Made by a program: the position numbers and the translations under genes
Part shown: positions 15,257 through 24,033 of the stretch, in pieces
How positions within the stretch are numbered: the stretch's first letter is position 1
How the letters are laid out: each line of letters starts with the position of its first letter
The notes under the pieces: model-generated
Told to the model about the DNA's origin: nothing
The model's database searches: none
The model's input: the letters and a program-made list of their open reading frames with translations, nothing else
Assembly (NCBI RefSeq): GCF_947494015.1
Contig: NZ_CANLTL010000016.1
Span: forward strand, 47,032 to 111,031
DNA length: 64,000 bases
Reading direction: 5' to 3'
DNA from: an uncultured Cellulomonas sp.
GTDB lineage: Bacteria > Actinomycetota > Actinomycetes > Actinomycetales > Cellulomonadaceae

Positions 15257-15886
15257 TCACAGGCTCATCGCCTCGACAACCTTGCGGAGCTCGGCGGCCC
15301 GGCCCTTGCCGAAGTGCACCTCGACGACCACCCCGACCTCCGGGGACCACACCAGGCCCGCGGCGTCATCGGCCTTGACGCCGTTGGCCAGCGCCGGCTG
15401 TCCGCCGACAGTGGTCTCGACCGGGTCTCCGAACCAGTTGACCTTGACGTGCTCCTCGAGGGTGAGCCCGGGCCGGCGGGTCACCGAAACTCCGAGCCCG
15501 GAGACGCACGCGTCCTCGAAGCAGCCTGAGGTCGAGGTGCCCCCGAAGTAGGGGGACCTCTCCAGGGAGATCGGCTCGGCCGCCACACCATCCGGCAGGT
15601 AGTGCAGCTTGATGCCGTCGACCTCCGCGACGACGGGGGCGTCGGCCGGCGTGGTGTCGAACCGGTATGCCGCGACGGCCGTCTCGCTCGAGCTCGGGGA
15701 GATGATCGACGGAAGGGTGACGCCGCCCACCGCCAGGGCTGCGGCGATCGGTACCGCGGCCATCGTTCGGCGGCCCCGGGTGCGGCGGCGGTTCTTCGCG
15801 TAGACGCCGTCGAGCACGGCGCGGGAGTCGAACACGATCGACGCGGTAGCTGCGTCGGCGGCCTTGCGGAACTCGTCGCCGTTCAT
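15257..15886 (-). CDS. membrane-anchored protein partnered with the upstream sigma factor (anti-sigma-like)
   Basis: 209 residues from ATG 15886, which overlaps the sigma-factor stop (ATGA) and has AGGAGA upstream. A short cytoplasmic N-terminus (FRKAADAATASIVFDSRAVL), Arg-rich KNRRRTRGRR, a single transmembrane helix (MAAVPIAAALAVGGVTLPS) and then an extracytoplasmic domain of about 135 residues with two Cys (GCFEDAC). This is the usual architecture of a protein controlling a SigE-family ECF factor in actinobacteria, although no ZAS metal motif is present. Likely it holds the sigma factor at the membrane; unproven. Confidence 0.7.
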   Translation of the reverse strand: MNGDEFRKAADAATASIVFDSRAVLDGVYAKNRRRTRGRRTMAAVPIAAALAVGGVTLPSIISPSSSETAVAAYRFDTTPADAPVVAEVDGIKLHYLPDGVAAEPISLERSPYFGGTSTSGCFEDACVSGLGVSVTRRPGLTLEEHVKVNWFGDPVETTVGGQPALANGVKADDAAGLVWSPEVGVVVEVHFGKGRAAELRKVVEAMSL

Positions 15887-16431
15887 GCGAGGTCTCCTGT
15901 GCTGGTGAGGATCAGTGGTGTGGTGTCGCCTTGGCTGCGCTCGGGGAAGTCGACGGCGCAGGTCTCGCGCAGCTTCGAGAGGCCTCGGGAGGCCTGGCTC
16001 TTGACCGTCCCGACCGAGCACCGCAGCATCTGCGCGGTCTCGGCCTCGCTATATCCCTCCCAGTACCGGAGCACGACGGCGCTGCGCTGCTTCTGAGGGA
16101 GGGTGCGGAGCGCAGCGAGCAAGGCCTGGCGCAGGTCGATGCCGTCGACGTCCGCGCTGCGCGCGGGTTCCGTGTCGAGATGCTGCTGGCCGCCGCCGAC
16201 CAGGATGCGGTCCAGCCGTCGGCGCTGGACCAGGTGAACCATCGCGGTCCGGACGTACGCCGCTGGGAACTCCACGCGCCCTTTCGGTCGCCGGCGCAGG
16301 TAGAGCTCGAGGGCGTCCTGGAGTGTGTCTTGGCCTTGGTCGCGGTTGCCCGTGAGGAGGACGGCGGTACGGAGCAGCGCAGCGCCGTGGAGTCTCACGA
16401 ACTCCTCGAACTGCTCGTCGGCGTGAGCCAC
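15883..16431 (-). CDS. SigE-family ECF RNA polymerase sigma factor
   Basis: 182 residues. Region 2 is FEEFVRLHGAALLRTAVLLTGN with the linker DQGQDTLQDALELYLRR, and region 4 is LRTLPQKQRSAVVLRYWEGYSEAETAQML followed by SVGTVKSQASRGLSKL. The wording matches the SigE-70 (TIGR02983-type) factors common in Streptomyces and Cellulomonas. It is translationally coupled to its membrane partner. Upstream, 16432 onwards, is a gene-poor stretch that should hold its promoter. Confidence 0.9.
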   Translation of the reverse strand: MAHADEQFEEFVRLHGAALLRTAVLLTGNRDQGQDTLQDALELYLRRRPKGRVEFPAAYVRTAMVHLVQRRRLDRILVGGGQQHLDTEPARSADVDGIDLRQALLAALRTLPQKQRSAVVLRYWEGYSEAETAQMLRCSVGTVKSQASRGLSKLRETCAVDFPERSQGDTTPLILTSTGDLA

Positions 16432-16733
16432 GGTGCGTGCCCCCAGATCGTTGTGGATGTCCTGTCACCTATATAGAGACATCTGACGGCGAAAAGGTTG
16501 CACGAGGTGGGCGAGGACTTGTGGCGACCGGCACTGACCGAGCGGGCCGGCCTCGAACCCAGCCCTGCGCCACTGCAGTGACCCAGCGGCCGAAGTCGCC
16601 CTCACCACGCCATGAGCGCGGTGCCCGGGCGGCTACTTCGTCGACGTGACCGGGCACCGACTTCCGGCTCGAGCTCGATGTCGTTTGCGAACCCGGCGAG
16701 CCGTGGGCGCGGCGGCGGCGGCGGCCGAGGTGC

Positions 16734-16844
16734 TCATCGGGTGCGCACGATGCGGCCGATCCTCTTGTTGTCGATGGGGCACCGGAAGCACTCCATCTCG
16801 TCGTAGATCGCCGTAACGTCGTGTTCAACGCAGAACCGGTCCAT
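16734..16844 (-). CDS. possible 36-residue Cys-containing microprotein
   Basis: ATG 16844, MDRFCVEHDVTAIYDEMECF then RCPIDNKRIGRIVRTR. It has three Cys and one His (CxxxH, and CFRC as CxxC), compatible with a single zinc site. The upstream sequence GGACGATCACG is a weak ribosome-binding site. Below the usual length cut-off, so treat as tentative. Confidence 0.4.
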   Translation of the reverse strand: MDRFCVEHDVTAIYDEMECFRCPIDNKRIGRIVRTR

Positions 16845-16960
16845 CGTGATCGTCCTCCACAGGGGGTCAGCGGGGCGGTGGTGCCCTCGCGTTGAAGATG
16901 TGCGGCACGGTCGCCCGCTCGCACCAGACACCCGGGAGCATCGACACCCGCCCCTGCTTA

Positions 16961-16999
16961 CGTCGCGGTGTTGCATTGGGGTACACCCATCCGCAACGC
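16961..16999. repeat. degenerate second copy of the 13702-13735 repeat
   Basis: CGTCGCGGTGTTGC, then GGGGTACACC and CGCAACGCA match the element at 13703-13738 with a few insertions and base changes. The palindrome is imperfect here. Confidence 0.5.
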
Positions 17000-17147
17000 A
17001 CCCTGGGAGGGCTTTTCCGCTGTTGCGCAGGGTCGATCTCGGCGTTCTGCAACACATGTGTGCCAGGGCAAGACCGTGGCGCAACGTGCAGGAGAGCAGG
17101 GGTACGCGCCGCACTGGCCGGGGGAGCGCGGTGCGCCGGTCGAGGGT

Positions 17148-17624
17148 GTGGTGATCCGGGCGGCGGGCCCGGCCGACGCTGCCGCGGTGGCTGCGCTCGA
17201 GTGGCGAGTGCGGTCGACCCGGATGCCGGTGGAGTCACTGGCCGCTGCCGTCGTCGACCCCGAGCGACTGGTGGTCGTCGCGACTTCGGGGGAGGAGCTG
17301 GTGGGTTGGGCGAAGACCCACTACTGGGACTGGAGCGACGGGCCAGCTGGGGCGGGGCACTACCTGGGTGGTGTCACGGTGGATACGCCGTGGCGCCGGC
17401 GCGGCGTAGCCGCGGCGCTGACTGAGGCGCGGATGGAGTGGATCGGCGAGCGGGCCGACGCGGCTTGGTATGTCGTCAACGGCCGGAATCTCGCCTCGGT
17501 CGCCTTGCATCGCGCGTGGGGGTTCGAAGAAGTGGCCCGGGCGTCGCGCTTCCACACTGTCGAGTTCACCGGAGGCGTCGGGATCCTGTTCCGAGCTGCG
17601 CTGCCGCGCCGCACGCGCTCGTAA
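17148..17624 (+). CDS. GNAT-family N-acetyltransferase
   Basis: 158 residues from GTG 17148 (start uncertain; the frame is open from 16968 but the extra residues are not GNAT-like). VVIRAAGPADAAAVAALEWR opens the fold. LGGVTVDTPWRRRGVAAALT is motif A with the acetyl-CoA-binding (R/Q)xxGxG/A loop, and VNGRNLASVALHRAWGFEEV is motif B. It transfers an acetyl group from acetyl-CoA to an amine; the substrate cannot be told. Convergent with the PP2C gene, with 35 bp between stops. Confidence 0.8.
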   Translation: MVIRAAGPADAAAVAALEWRVRSTRMPVESLAAAVVDPERLVVVATSGEELVGWAKTHYWDWSDGPAGAGHYLGGVTVDTPWRRRGVAAALTEARMEWIGERADAAWYVVNGRNLASVALHRAWGFEEVARASRFHTVEFTGGVGILFRAALPRRTRS

Positions 17625-17659
17625 GCGGTCGTATTTGAGACACGCGGGCTTGAGGGGTG

Positions 17660-19576
17660 TTAAGGCGCGGGTTGGTAGGCGTAGAGATCGTCGGTGGTGG
17701 TGTTGGGGCCGGTCTCGACAGTTCGAGGTGCGTCCTCGGGGTGTGCGAGTAGGGCGAGTAGGGCGATGTCGTCGTCGGTGCTCGAGCCGAAGCGTTGGAG
17801 CAGCGCGTCGCACAGCTCGTCCAGGGCGGCGCCGTCGGCGGCGAGGGACGCGGCAATCTCTGGCAACTCGTCGAGGGTGGCGCTCAGGGATCGGTGGCGG
17901 CGCTCGACGAGGCCATCGGTGTAGAAGATGACGGTGTCACCCGGATGCAGGGTGACGGTGTGGTCGTGTCTGTCGCCGCCCAGGTTGACGCCCAGGAGCA
18001 GGTCAGCGGGGCGCTCGAGCAGTTCGGCACTGCCGCTCGCGTGCAGGAGCAGGGGCGGTAGGTGTCCGGCGCTGGACCAGCGCAGCGTCCGCAGCCCGGC
18101 AGCCGCCTCGTCCGGTGTCTGTTCGACTTTGGCCACGATTGCTGTGGCGAAGGTGGCGATCGCCAGGTCTTGCAGGGCGCTGTCCAAGGCGGTCAGGATG
18201 GCGGCCGGCGGTTGGACCTTGACGTGCGCAACGCCTCGCAGGACGTTGCGGATCTGGGCCATGTCGACGACGGCTTGTAGGTCGTGGCCGGTGACGTCGC
18301 CGAGGGTGAGCAGGGTGCTGCCGTCGCTGAGGGTGAAGGAGTCGTACCAGTCCCCACCGACCGAGGTGCTGCGCAGGGCGGGCTGATAGCGCACGGCGAT
18401 CTGCAGGTGGTCGGGCTGAATCGGTGGTGTAAGTAGGGACATCTGCAGCCGGTGCGCGAGCTGGGTGGCCGTGCGGGCGGCTTCGCGTTCCTGCTCGCGG
18501 TGCAGTAGACGCTGAAGTGCGAGGGCGCACTGGGCGGCGAAGGCGCGAAGGAGCTCGACGTCCCCGGTGGTGAAGTCCTGCTCGGTGTCCCAGCTGGCGG
18601 TGAGAGAGCCGAGGACGGTCGCGCCGACCTGCAGCGGGAAGGAGGCCCACGCGTGCTTGCCGGCCGTGTCGTACACCTGCGCCATCTCGGGCGAGAAGGA
18701 CAAGCCCGCTTGCCGGTCGCCCAGCAGAACCGGGCGTGCAGTACGGAAAGTAACCGCGGCGGGCAACGAGCCGCTGGTCGCGATCTCCTCGAAGACTTGA
18801 CGGGCCGGCTCGCCCAGTGACTCGGTGATGTGCAGGCGCAGGGTGTCCGGGCCGGCGGGCACGGCCAGGGCGCCGCCGTCAGCACCGAACACCTGCAGTC
18901 CGCGCCCGACCACGGCGTCGGTGAGCGCTTCGAGCGATTCTGCTGCCGCGACCTGCATGGCTGCCTCGGCCAGGGCGGCCAGACGCAAGGAGCTGCGGAC
19001 CTCATCGGCTCGCGCCGCACCCAGAGCGGTGGAGTACTGCTGCACGTCCAGGGACAGGTCTTCGGTCCGACGGCGCAGGTCCTCGGCCATCGCCTGGGCC
19101 AGCTCGCTCTGGGTGCGGTGATGAACGGTCTCGGAGATGTCCTCCACGGCGTTGAGGATCCCGACCAGGCGCCCGTGGTCGTCGTGGATCGGGGCGTTGA
19201 CCACGGCCCAGTGCCGCTGCACGACGTCCTCGGAGTCGGCTGCTGGCGAGAGGGCGTAGGGCAGCAGCGGGATGTGGTGGGTCCGGCCGGTGGCCAGCAC
19301 GCTCCGGATCGAAGCCTCGAGAGGGTATGGCTCGCCGGCGGGCGCAGGGAAGGCGTCGAAAACGTTCTGACCGATCAGCTGCTGGCGGGTTCGGTCCACC
19401 GAAGCCAGGTAGCTGTCGCTGGCCTCGGCGATAACGAGGTCGGCGGTGAGAAGGAGCACGGGCGCGGGGAGTGAGGTCAGGACCTTGCGGTAGATCGCGG
19501 GATCAAGCAACGAGACTCCGGTGAACGGCGCCGCATACTCGGCGTGCGGTGCGGCCCGGTTGGGCCTGTACAGCAT
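17660..19576 (-). CDS. PAS-GAF-PP2C (RsbU/SpoIIE-type) serine phosphatase
   Basis: 638 residues. A PAS domain at about 30-155 (LTSLPAPVLLLTADLVIAEA ... GILNAVEDISE), a coiled linker, a GAF domain at about 200-370 (AAESLEALTDAVVGRGLQVF ... FTTGDVELLRAFAAQCALAL) and a PP2C/SpoIIE domain at about 395-615 (SVGGDWYDSF, LTLGDVTGHDLQA, VIFYTDGLVERR, with the Asp residues that bind Mn). These enzymes dephosphorylate STAS anti-anti-sigma proteins in response to PAS/GAF signals. The matching kinases and STAS protein are encoded just upstream on the same strand. Confidence 0.9.
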   Translation of the reverse strand: MLYRPNRAAPHAEYAAPFTGVSLLDPAIYRKVLTSLPAPVLLLTADLVIAEASDSYLASVDRTRQQLIGQNVFDAFPAPAGEPYPLEASIRSVLATGRTHHIPLLPYALSPAADSEDVVQRHWAVVNAPIHDDHGRLVGILNAVEDISETVHHRTQSELAQAMAEDLRRRTEDLSLDVQQYSTALGAARADEVRSSLRLAALAEAAMQVAAAESLEALTDAVVGRGLQVFGADGGALAVPAGPDTLRLHITESLGEPARQVFEEIATSGSLPAAVTFRTARPVLLGDRQAGLSFSPEMAQVYDTAGKHAWASFPLQVGATVLGSLTASWDTEQDFTTGDVELLRAFAAQCALALQRLLHREQEREAARTATQLAHRLQMSLLTPPIQPDHLQIAVRYQPALRSTSVGGDWYDSFTLSDGSTLLTLGDVTGHDLQAVVDMAQIRNVLRGVAHVKVQPPAAILTALDSALQDLAIATFATAIVAKVEQTPDEAAAGLRTLRWSSAGHLPPLLLHASGSAELLERPADLLLGVNLGGDRHDHTVTLHPGDTVIFYTDGLVERRHRSLSATLDELPEIAASLAADGAALDELCDALLQRFGSSTDDDIALLALLAHPEDAPRTVETGPNTTTDDLYAYQPAP

Positions 19577-19724
19577 GTCAGTATCGGGCGTGAAACCCGG
19601 CTACCCCACCACGCTGGGTGTGAGGATCCGTCCGGGACCACCCCTACAACGGTGCCCAGCGGCGGGCGCCGCGGCGCACGCCACCGCACCTCAGTGCCTA
19701 ACTTCCCGGGCGGGCTGGCGCCGT

Positions 19725-20180
19725 TCACTGCGTCAGCGCCTCGATGTCGGCGGCCCAGTCCGCCTCTGCAAAACCTGACGCTGTCATTTCCTCCAACGGT
19801 TCGAACCACACGGTCTTGCCCTGGTCTTGGCCTGCTGGGAGCGGAGTGACCCCCCAGTCCAAGGACAACGACGCGACCAACCGCAACCCGCGCCCGGTCG
19901 TCGCCAACGCGCTGAGGCGACGCTGCTGCGGGGAGAGTGCGGAGCCGTCGGTGACTTCCACGCGAGCCACCCCATTTTGGCTGCGTCTGACGGTGACCGT
20001 GAACGGGGTGCGCGCGTGAAGGACGGCGTTGGTGACCAGCTCTGAGACGCCGAGCTCAGCGCACTCCTGCACCGCAGTCGCGCGCAGGCCGGCCAGGCAC
20101 TCCGCGACGTAACGCCGTGCAGCCGCCACAGCTTGCGGGATCGGGTAGAGGACCAAAGGCTGCGGTGCGCTCTCAGGCAT
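19725..20180 (-). CDS. anti-sigma-type HATPase (RsbW-like serine kinase)
   Basis: 151 residues from ATG 20180. Features of the GHKL ATP-binding fold are the N box ELGVSELVTNAVLHART, the G1 box VEVTDGSALSP and the G2 box LATTGRGLRLVASLSLDWGV. The family phosphorylates STAS antagonists and binds sigma factors. It overlaps the 176-residue gene upstream by 8 bp, so it is in the same transcript. One of two such kinases in the cluster. Confidence 0.85.
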   Translation of the reverse strand: MPESAPQPLVLYPIPQAVAAARRYVAECLAGLRATAVQECAELGVSELVTNAVLHARTPFTVTVRRSQNGVARVEVTDGSALSPQQRRLSALATTGRGLRLVASLSLDWGVTPLPAGQDQGKTVWFEPLEEMTASGFAEADWAADIEALTQ

Positions 20181-20703
20181 CGGGCGCCCCCGCGCGATCC
20201 TGCAGGTGTCCGTCGCATCGTGAGTTCGACGCCTGCCGGGCATCGGCCCACGAGATCGGCGAGCCCCCGACGATCTGGCGGTCGAACTTTCCGAATATCC
20301 AGGAACGGTAGGCGGCCACGTCTGGGGGCGCGGCCAGAGTCAGCAGGTACTTCCCGGCGCGGCAGAACTCCTCGGCGTCCTTCAGAACTTCGACCACCTG
20401 GTGGATGAACGCGCGCGCGTGCGCTGGGACCTCGTACGTCAGGTCCATCGTCTCCACGCCCCGGTCCAGCGCGGCGTCCATCTCAGCGGTCGGGCCGGCG
20501 GTGAATGACCCGTAGGTAGTGCCCAGCTCGTCGGCAACATCCAGCAGCCGCTGCGGCACCGATCGGGTGTCCGGCTGGCCAGCCGCGATCTGGACCAACG
20601 CCAACTTCCGGAGCAGGTCTTGCCCGTGCTCCACCGAGCGGGCGCGCAGCGGCAGGGGCACACCCACAAGCCGAACCTGCACCAGCGCCACCTGTTCACT
20701 CAC
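20173..20703 (-). CDS. hypothetical protein of the partner-switching cluster
   Basis: 176 residues from GTG 20703. Soluble, alpha/beta, beginning VSEQVALVQVRLVGVPLPLR and containing DVADELGTTYGSFTAGPTAE, with a strongly helical segment around VPAHARAFIHQVVEVLKDAE. I do not recognise a named domain. It sits between the two kinases and overlaps the downstream one by 8 bp, so a role in the same signalling unit, perhaps as a sensor or scaffold, is likely but not shown. Confidence 0.6.
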   Translation of the reverse strand: MSEQVALVQVRLVGVPLPLRARSVEHGQDLLRKLALVQIAAGQPDTRSVPQRLLDVADELGTTYGSFTAGPTAEMDAALDRGVETMDLTYEVPAHARAFIHQVVEVLKDAEEFCRAGKYLLTLAAPPDVAAYRSWIFGKFDRQIVGGSPISWADARQASNSRCDGHLQDRAGAPDA

Positions 20704-21266
20704 TAGCCGATGCTCCCACGCTGCATGGCGACAGAGGCGACCGCGAACTTCGGCACCGATTGAACGACGCGCTCGGTTGCAAGCTGTGCCCGCAATGCGG
20801 CGGGCTCGCGCTGCTCTCATACGGTCGTTTTCGGACACCGGCTGATGTCGCGGCGTGCGGCGGTTTCGGGCGTGCGGGGCGGGAGGATGGTCGGGTGCCT
20901 TGAGCGGGGCGCTGGGCTTGAGTGCCAGTAGCTTGGTCGTGAACGCGTTGAGCGTGTCTTGGATGAGGCCGAAGACCCCGAACAGGACGCTGGCCCGAAG
21001 GCTCTCACCCCCAGGAGCCGTTGGCGCTCGGCGACGCACGGTTCGGTGGGCGTGCTCCGACGACTCAGGGCACACTGCAGCGCGTCCACCGCGAGCTGTG
21101 CTTGCTGATGTAAGCCAGCCCGCGACGCTCTTGTGGAGCAGGTCGGCTCCGGGAATCGCGTAGCAGCAGCGCGGATGCGCCCTGCATACGGATGCGGTCG
21201 TTCGACCACGTCAGATTCGGTCGTTGGCGGGCCGGTCTGGGCGTCAGAGGCAGCGCAGGGAATCCG
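20704..21266. other. interval without a supportable gene
   Basis: Frames are open but no start, ribosome-binding site or motif was found. A stretch around 20860-21000 on the minus strand encodes LFGVFGLIQDTLNAFTTKL, which looks like the end of a real protein fused in frame to the next gene, so a gene tail may be decayed here. Confidence 0.45.
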
Positions 21267-21770
21267 TCATGGCTGGCCGAGGCGCATCTGAACGTTAACG
21301 GCGAGTTGGAACCACACCGACTTGCCGTGGGAATCGAGTACGTGGCAGCCCCACTCGGTGGCCAGCATGTCGATGAGCATGATCCCACGGCCGCCTGGGG
21401 CGGTGGTGTCGGGTTGCAGTAGCAGTGGGTGATCGGGGGACCGGTCGAGGACTGCCACCCCGAAGAGGTCGTCACTGAGGCACGCCTTGATGGTGACCGG
21501 TTGTCCTAAAGACCCGTGGAGGATCGCGTTGGTGAGGATTTCGCCGGCGAGCAGCTCGATCACAGGCAGAGCGGTCTGCGGAACGCGGGCGGTCGATGCC
21601 TGGTCGAGCACCCAGTGGCGGCCGACGCGCACGGAACTGGCAAGAGGTTCGAGCGTGAGTGGCATGGGGTCCAGTTCCGCAGAGGGGTGGGCTGGACCAA
21701 GGGTGCGCCTGCCGAAGCGGCCCCGCGACCGGCGGCGCGGGCGTCGGTCGTGGCGCGCCGGCCCGGTCAT
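21267..21770 (-). CDS. second anti-sigma-type HATPase
   Basis: 167 residues if started at ATG 21770, which overlaps the STAS stop. The first 35 residues are Arg-rich, and the internal ATG 21665 is a possible true start (132 residues). N box ALPVIELLAGEILTNAILHG, G1 box VAVLDRSPDHPLL and G2 box GGRGIMLIDMLATEWG are present. It should phosphorylate the co-encoded STAS protein. Confidence 0.8.
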   Translation of the reverse strand: MTGPARHDRRPRRRSRGRFGRRTLGPAHPSAELDPMPLTLEPLASSVRVGRHWVLDQASTARVPQTALPVIELLAGEILTNAILHGSLGQPVTIKACLSDDLFGVAVLDRSPDHPLLLQPDTTAPGGRGIMLIDMLATEWGCHVLDSHGKSVWFQLAVNVQMRLGQP

Positions 21771-22111
21771 CAGTACGCGAGCGTCAGATCGCTCGTGTCG
21801 AGCGCTTGGAGGACGAGTTCGACCCGGTCGTTCGTGGCAAGAGTCGCCAGTCGCTTGTCTGCTGCCGCGTGCTTGAGCTCGAACAGCATGCGAAGTCCGG
21901 CTGCCCCGAAGAAACTCACCTCGCTGCAGTCGACATCCACCGGTTCACGGGCCTCGCGCACGGCGGTGACGACCTGAGGGAACCGGTCTAGCAGCCGGTG
22001 GTCGATCTCCCCGGCGAACAGCACACGGATTCGACCACCGTGGCGCAGCACGGAAACATGGCCGTAGTCGTCGGACAGATCGAACCGGGTGGTCGGCTGC
22101 GGATGGTCCAC
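21770..22111 (-). CDS. STAS-domain anti-anti-sigma factor
   Basis: 113 residues from GTG 22111, preceded by GGCAGGA. The frame is open to 22258 but that part is only the 24-bp tandem repeat in translation. The STAS fold is visible: GGRIRVLFAGEIDHRLLDRF, VDVDCSEVSFFGAAGLRML with Ser in the phosphorylation loop (EVSFFG), and the final helix DRVELVLQAL. It is the phosphorylatable switch read by the two kinases and reset by the PP2C protein. Confidence 0.85.
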   Translation of the reverse strand: MDHPQPTTRFDLSDDYGHVSVLRHGGRIRVLFAGEIDHRLLDRFPQVVTAVREAREPVDVDCSEVSFFGAAGLRMLFELKHAAADKRLATLATNDRVELVLQALDTSDLTLAY

Positions 22112-22182
22112 GGTCCTGCCCTTCCCCCAGCCGCTAGACCGAAGGTGGTCTCGATGGATCGCATCGGGGCCACCCAGATGGA

Positions 22183-22244
22183 GGTTCGAGGTCCACCAGG
22201 TGGGTGGGTTCGAGGTCCACCAGGTGGGTGGGTTCGAGGTCCAC
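22183..22244. repeat. 24-bp tandem repeat, 2.6 copies
   Basis: The unit begins GGTTCGAGGTCCACC and ends AGGTGGGTG. Copies start at 22183, 22207 and 22231 with no mismatch. Each unit contains the inverted pair CCACC/GGTGG. It lies 70 bp upstream of the STAS start, in the expected promoter/leader region. Confidence 0.85.
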
Positions 22245-22384
22245 GGCTTGCTCACCATCTCACGCAGCCGACGCTCACGGCTCTCGTCTGCGCCGTCGTG
22301 GTAGCCGCGACGCGACGATTTAGTCCGAGCGCGGCCTCAACTCAGTGGATGACGCACCCGGTGGACCCCATGACGGCTCCGTAG

Positions 22385-22510
22385 CTACCACTCCCACAAC
22401 GGCTTGGACGATCGGGTCAGCTCGCGGATCAACCGGGCGCGTCGGCCCACCGTCCGCGCCCCAGCCACCACGAGCATGTAGGTCGTCGCTACGGCCGGCG
22501 TCCAAGTGAC
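22385..22510 (-). pseudogene. 3' tail of an unidentified protein
   Basis: The minus-strand frame encodes VTWTPAVATTYMLVVAGART then VGRRARLIRELTRSSKPLWEW and a stop. The hydrophobic segment followed by an Arg-rich helix looks like a genuine C-terminus of a membrane protein, but there is no upstream body. No other gene is seen from 22245 to 23024. Confidence 0.35.
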
Positions 22511-23024
22511 CCCGGAGTTGTGGCAGTGCTGGGGCGTGCAGCCCTCCCGGCGCCGGGTGGATAGCCGGGCAGACTGCGTCGCGAGGAACGGCGTCCAACC
22601 GGATCGTCACCAGGGCAGGAACCGCAATAAGGGCACGCCAAGCTCACGGTGGGCCATGGGCGACACGTCCATGCTGACATCACGTCGTCCGTCACCGTGT
22701 CCGGAGGCTACAGAGGCGATGAGTCGCTACGTTCTCGAAATGCTCGGCGTGAGCGTCACTGGAGGCTTCCGCTGGCGCTCGGTGCGGGCGACACGTTGAG
22801 AACACGAGGCCTGAGCCGCTGAGCAGCGCGACTGAGCTGAACCGTCGGCTCGCTTGGAGCCTCCTGGTCTGTGCCTGGTCCCCGGGGGCACGCCGCGGCT
22901 CACAGACGAAGACAGGGAGGTCAGTGGCGGCCTCTGCGCGCTGCTCTGCGGTCGCAGGTCGTCGTGGTGCGGCCTACGTTGCCGTGGTGAAGACGTCAGT
23001 TCCCGACTCAGTGGAGGAAGCACC

Positions 23025-23843
23025 ATGATCAGCACGGGCGAGATCCAGAACCTGCTCACTACCGGTGGCACGGTTGTCGGCAACGGCGGGGACAAGATCG
23101 GCAAGGTCAGTCAGGTGTTCCTGGACGACCAGACTGGCAACCCGGAGTGGGTCACGGTCACGACCGGGCTGTTCGGCACGGGGGAGTCATTCATCCCGTT
23201 GAACCAGGCCTCCGTCAACGGGGACCAGATCGTGGTGCCCTACGACAAGTCCAAGGTCAAGGGCGCCCCGCGGGTGGAGGACTCCAACGGTCACCTGACC
23301 CAGTCCGAGGAGGTCGAACTCTACCGCTACTACGGCCTGGACTACACGACCGGCTCCGACGACACCACCACGACGACGGGCACGCACGACACCACCCAGG
23401 ACGTCAACGCCCACGGCACCGTCGGCCATGACACGTCCGGCCCCACCACGGACAGCGCGATGACCCGCTCCGAGGAGCGCCTCCACGTCGGCACCGAGAA
23501 GGTGCAGACCGGCCGCGCCCGGCTGCGCAAGTACGTCGTGACCGCGCAGCAGACGGTGACCGTGCCGGTCACCCGCGAGGAGGTCCGCCTCGAGCGTGAG
23601 CCGATCACCGACGCCAACGTCGGCGACGCCCTGGACGGGCCGGCGATCAGCGAGGAGGAGCACGAGGTGATCCTGACCGAGGAGCGCCCCGTGGTCGCCA
23701 AGGAGGCCGTCCCGGTCGAGCGCGTGCGTCTGGAGACGGACGTCGTGACCGAGCAGGAGACCGTCACCGAGTCCGTCCGCAAGGAGCAGATCGAGCTCGA
23801 GGGTGACACCGGCACGCGTGGCGGGACCACGCCCGGGCTCTGA
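23025..23843 (+). CDS. PRC-barrel / DUF2382 (YsnF-like) stress protein
   Basis: 272 residues; GGAGGA lies 8 bp before the ATG. A PRC-barrel at about 10-90 (VVGNGGDKIGKVSQVFLDDQ, EWVTVTTGLFGTGESFIPL), a Thr/Asp/His-rich linker (TTTTTGTHDTTQD) and a DUF2382 domain at about 145-260 (RSEERLHVGTEKVQTGRARL, VPVTREEVRLERE, EERPVVAKEAVPVERVRL). Proteins of this kind are members of general-stress regulons in Bacillus and actinobacteria. The closeness to the partner-switching genes fits that, though it is on the other strand. Confidence 0.85.
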   Translation: MISTGEIQNLLTTGGTVVGNGGDKIGKVSQVFLDDQTGNPEWVTVTTGLFGTGESFIPLNQASVNGDQIVVPYDKSKVKGAPRVEDSNGHLTQSEEVELYRYYGLDYTTGSDDTTTTTGTHDTTQDVNAHGTVGHDTSGPTTDSAMTRSEERLHVGTEKVQTGRARLRKYVVTAQQTVTVPVTREEVRLEREPITDANVGDALDGPAISEEEHEVILTEERPVVAKEAVPVERVRLETDVVTEQETVTESVRKEQIELEGDTGTRGGTTPGL

Positions 23844-23976
23844 CGCCGTCTCCGCGCGGACAGGCGCCCGGTCGTGACCGGGTTCGTCGCGCGGCCACCA
23901 TGCCACCGTTGACGGCTGCCCCCATCCCACGGGGGGCAGTCGTCGGTGTCGGGTCCGCGCGCAGAGCCTCCTGGAA

Positions 23977-24018
23977 CGAAGGCATCCCTGGGGCTTGGCG
24001 GCCCGAGGGATGCCTTCG
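23977..24018. terminator. stem-loop terminator
   Basis: 13-bp perfect stem (CGAAGGCATCCCT / AGGGATGCCTTCG) with a 16-base loop, between the convergent PRC gene and the fragment at 24034. Confidence 0.75.
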
Positions 24019-24033
24019 CACGAGAGCGAGCAA

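Larger units (their letters stand above)
16432..17147. other. gene-poor interval
   Basis: Apart from a possible 36-residue ORF (16734-16844) and a repeat (16961-16999), no gene is supportable. The promoter of the sigma-factor gene must lie near 16432-16520, where the AT content rises (CACCTATATAGAGACATC). Confidence 0.5.

Noticed and set aside
22183..22244. 24-bp tandem repeat as a CRISPR or iteron array
   Set aside because: Units abut without spacers, only 2.6 copies, and no rep gene nearby.
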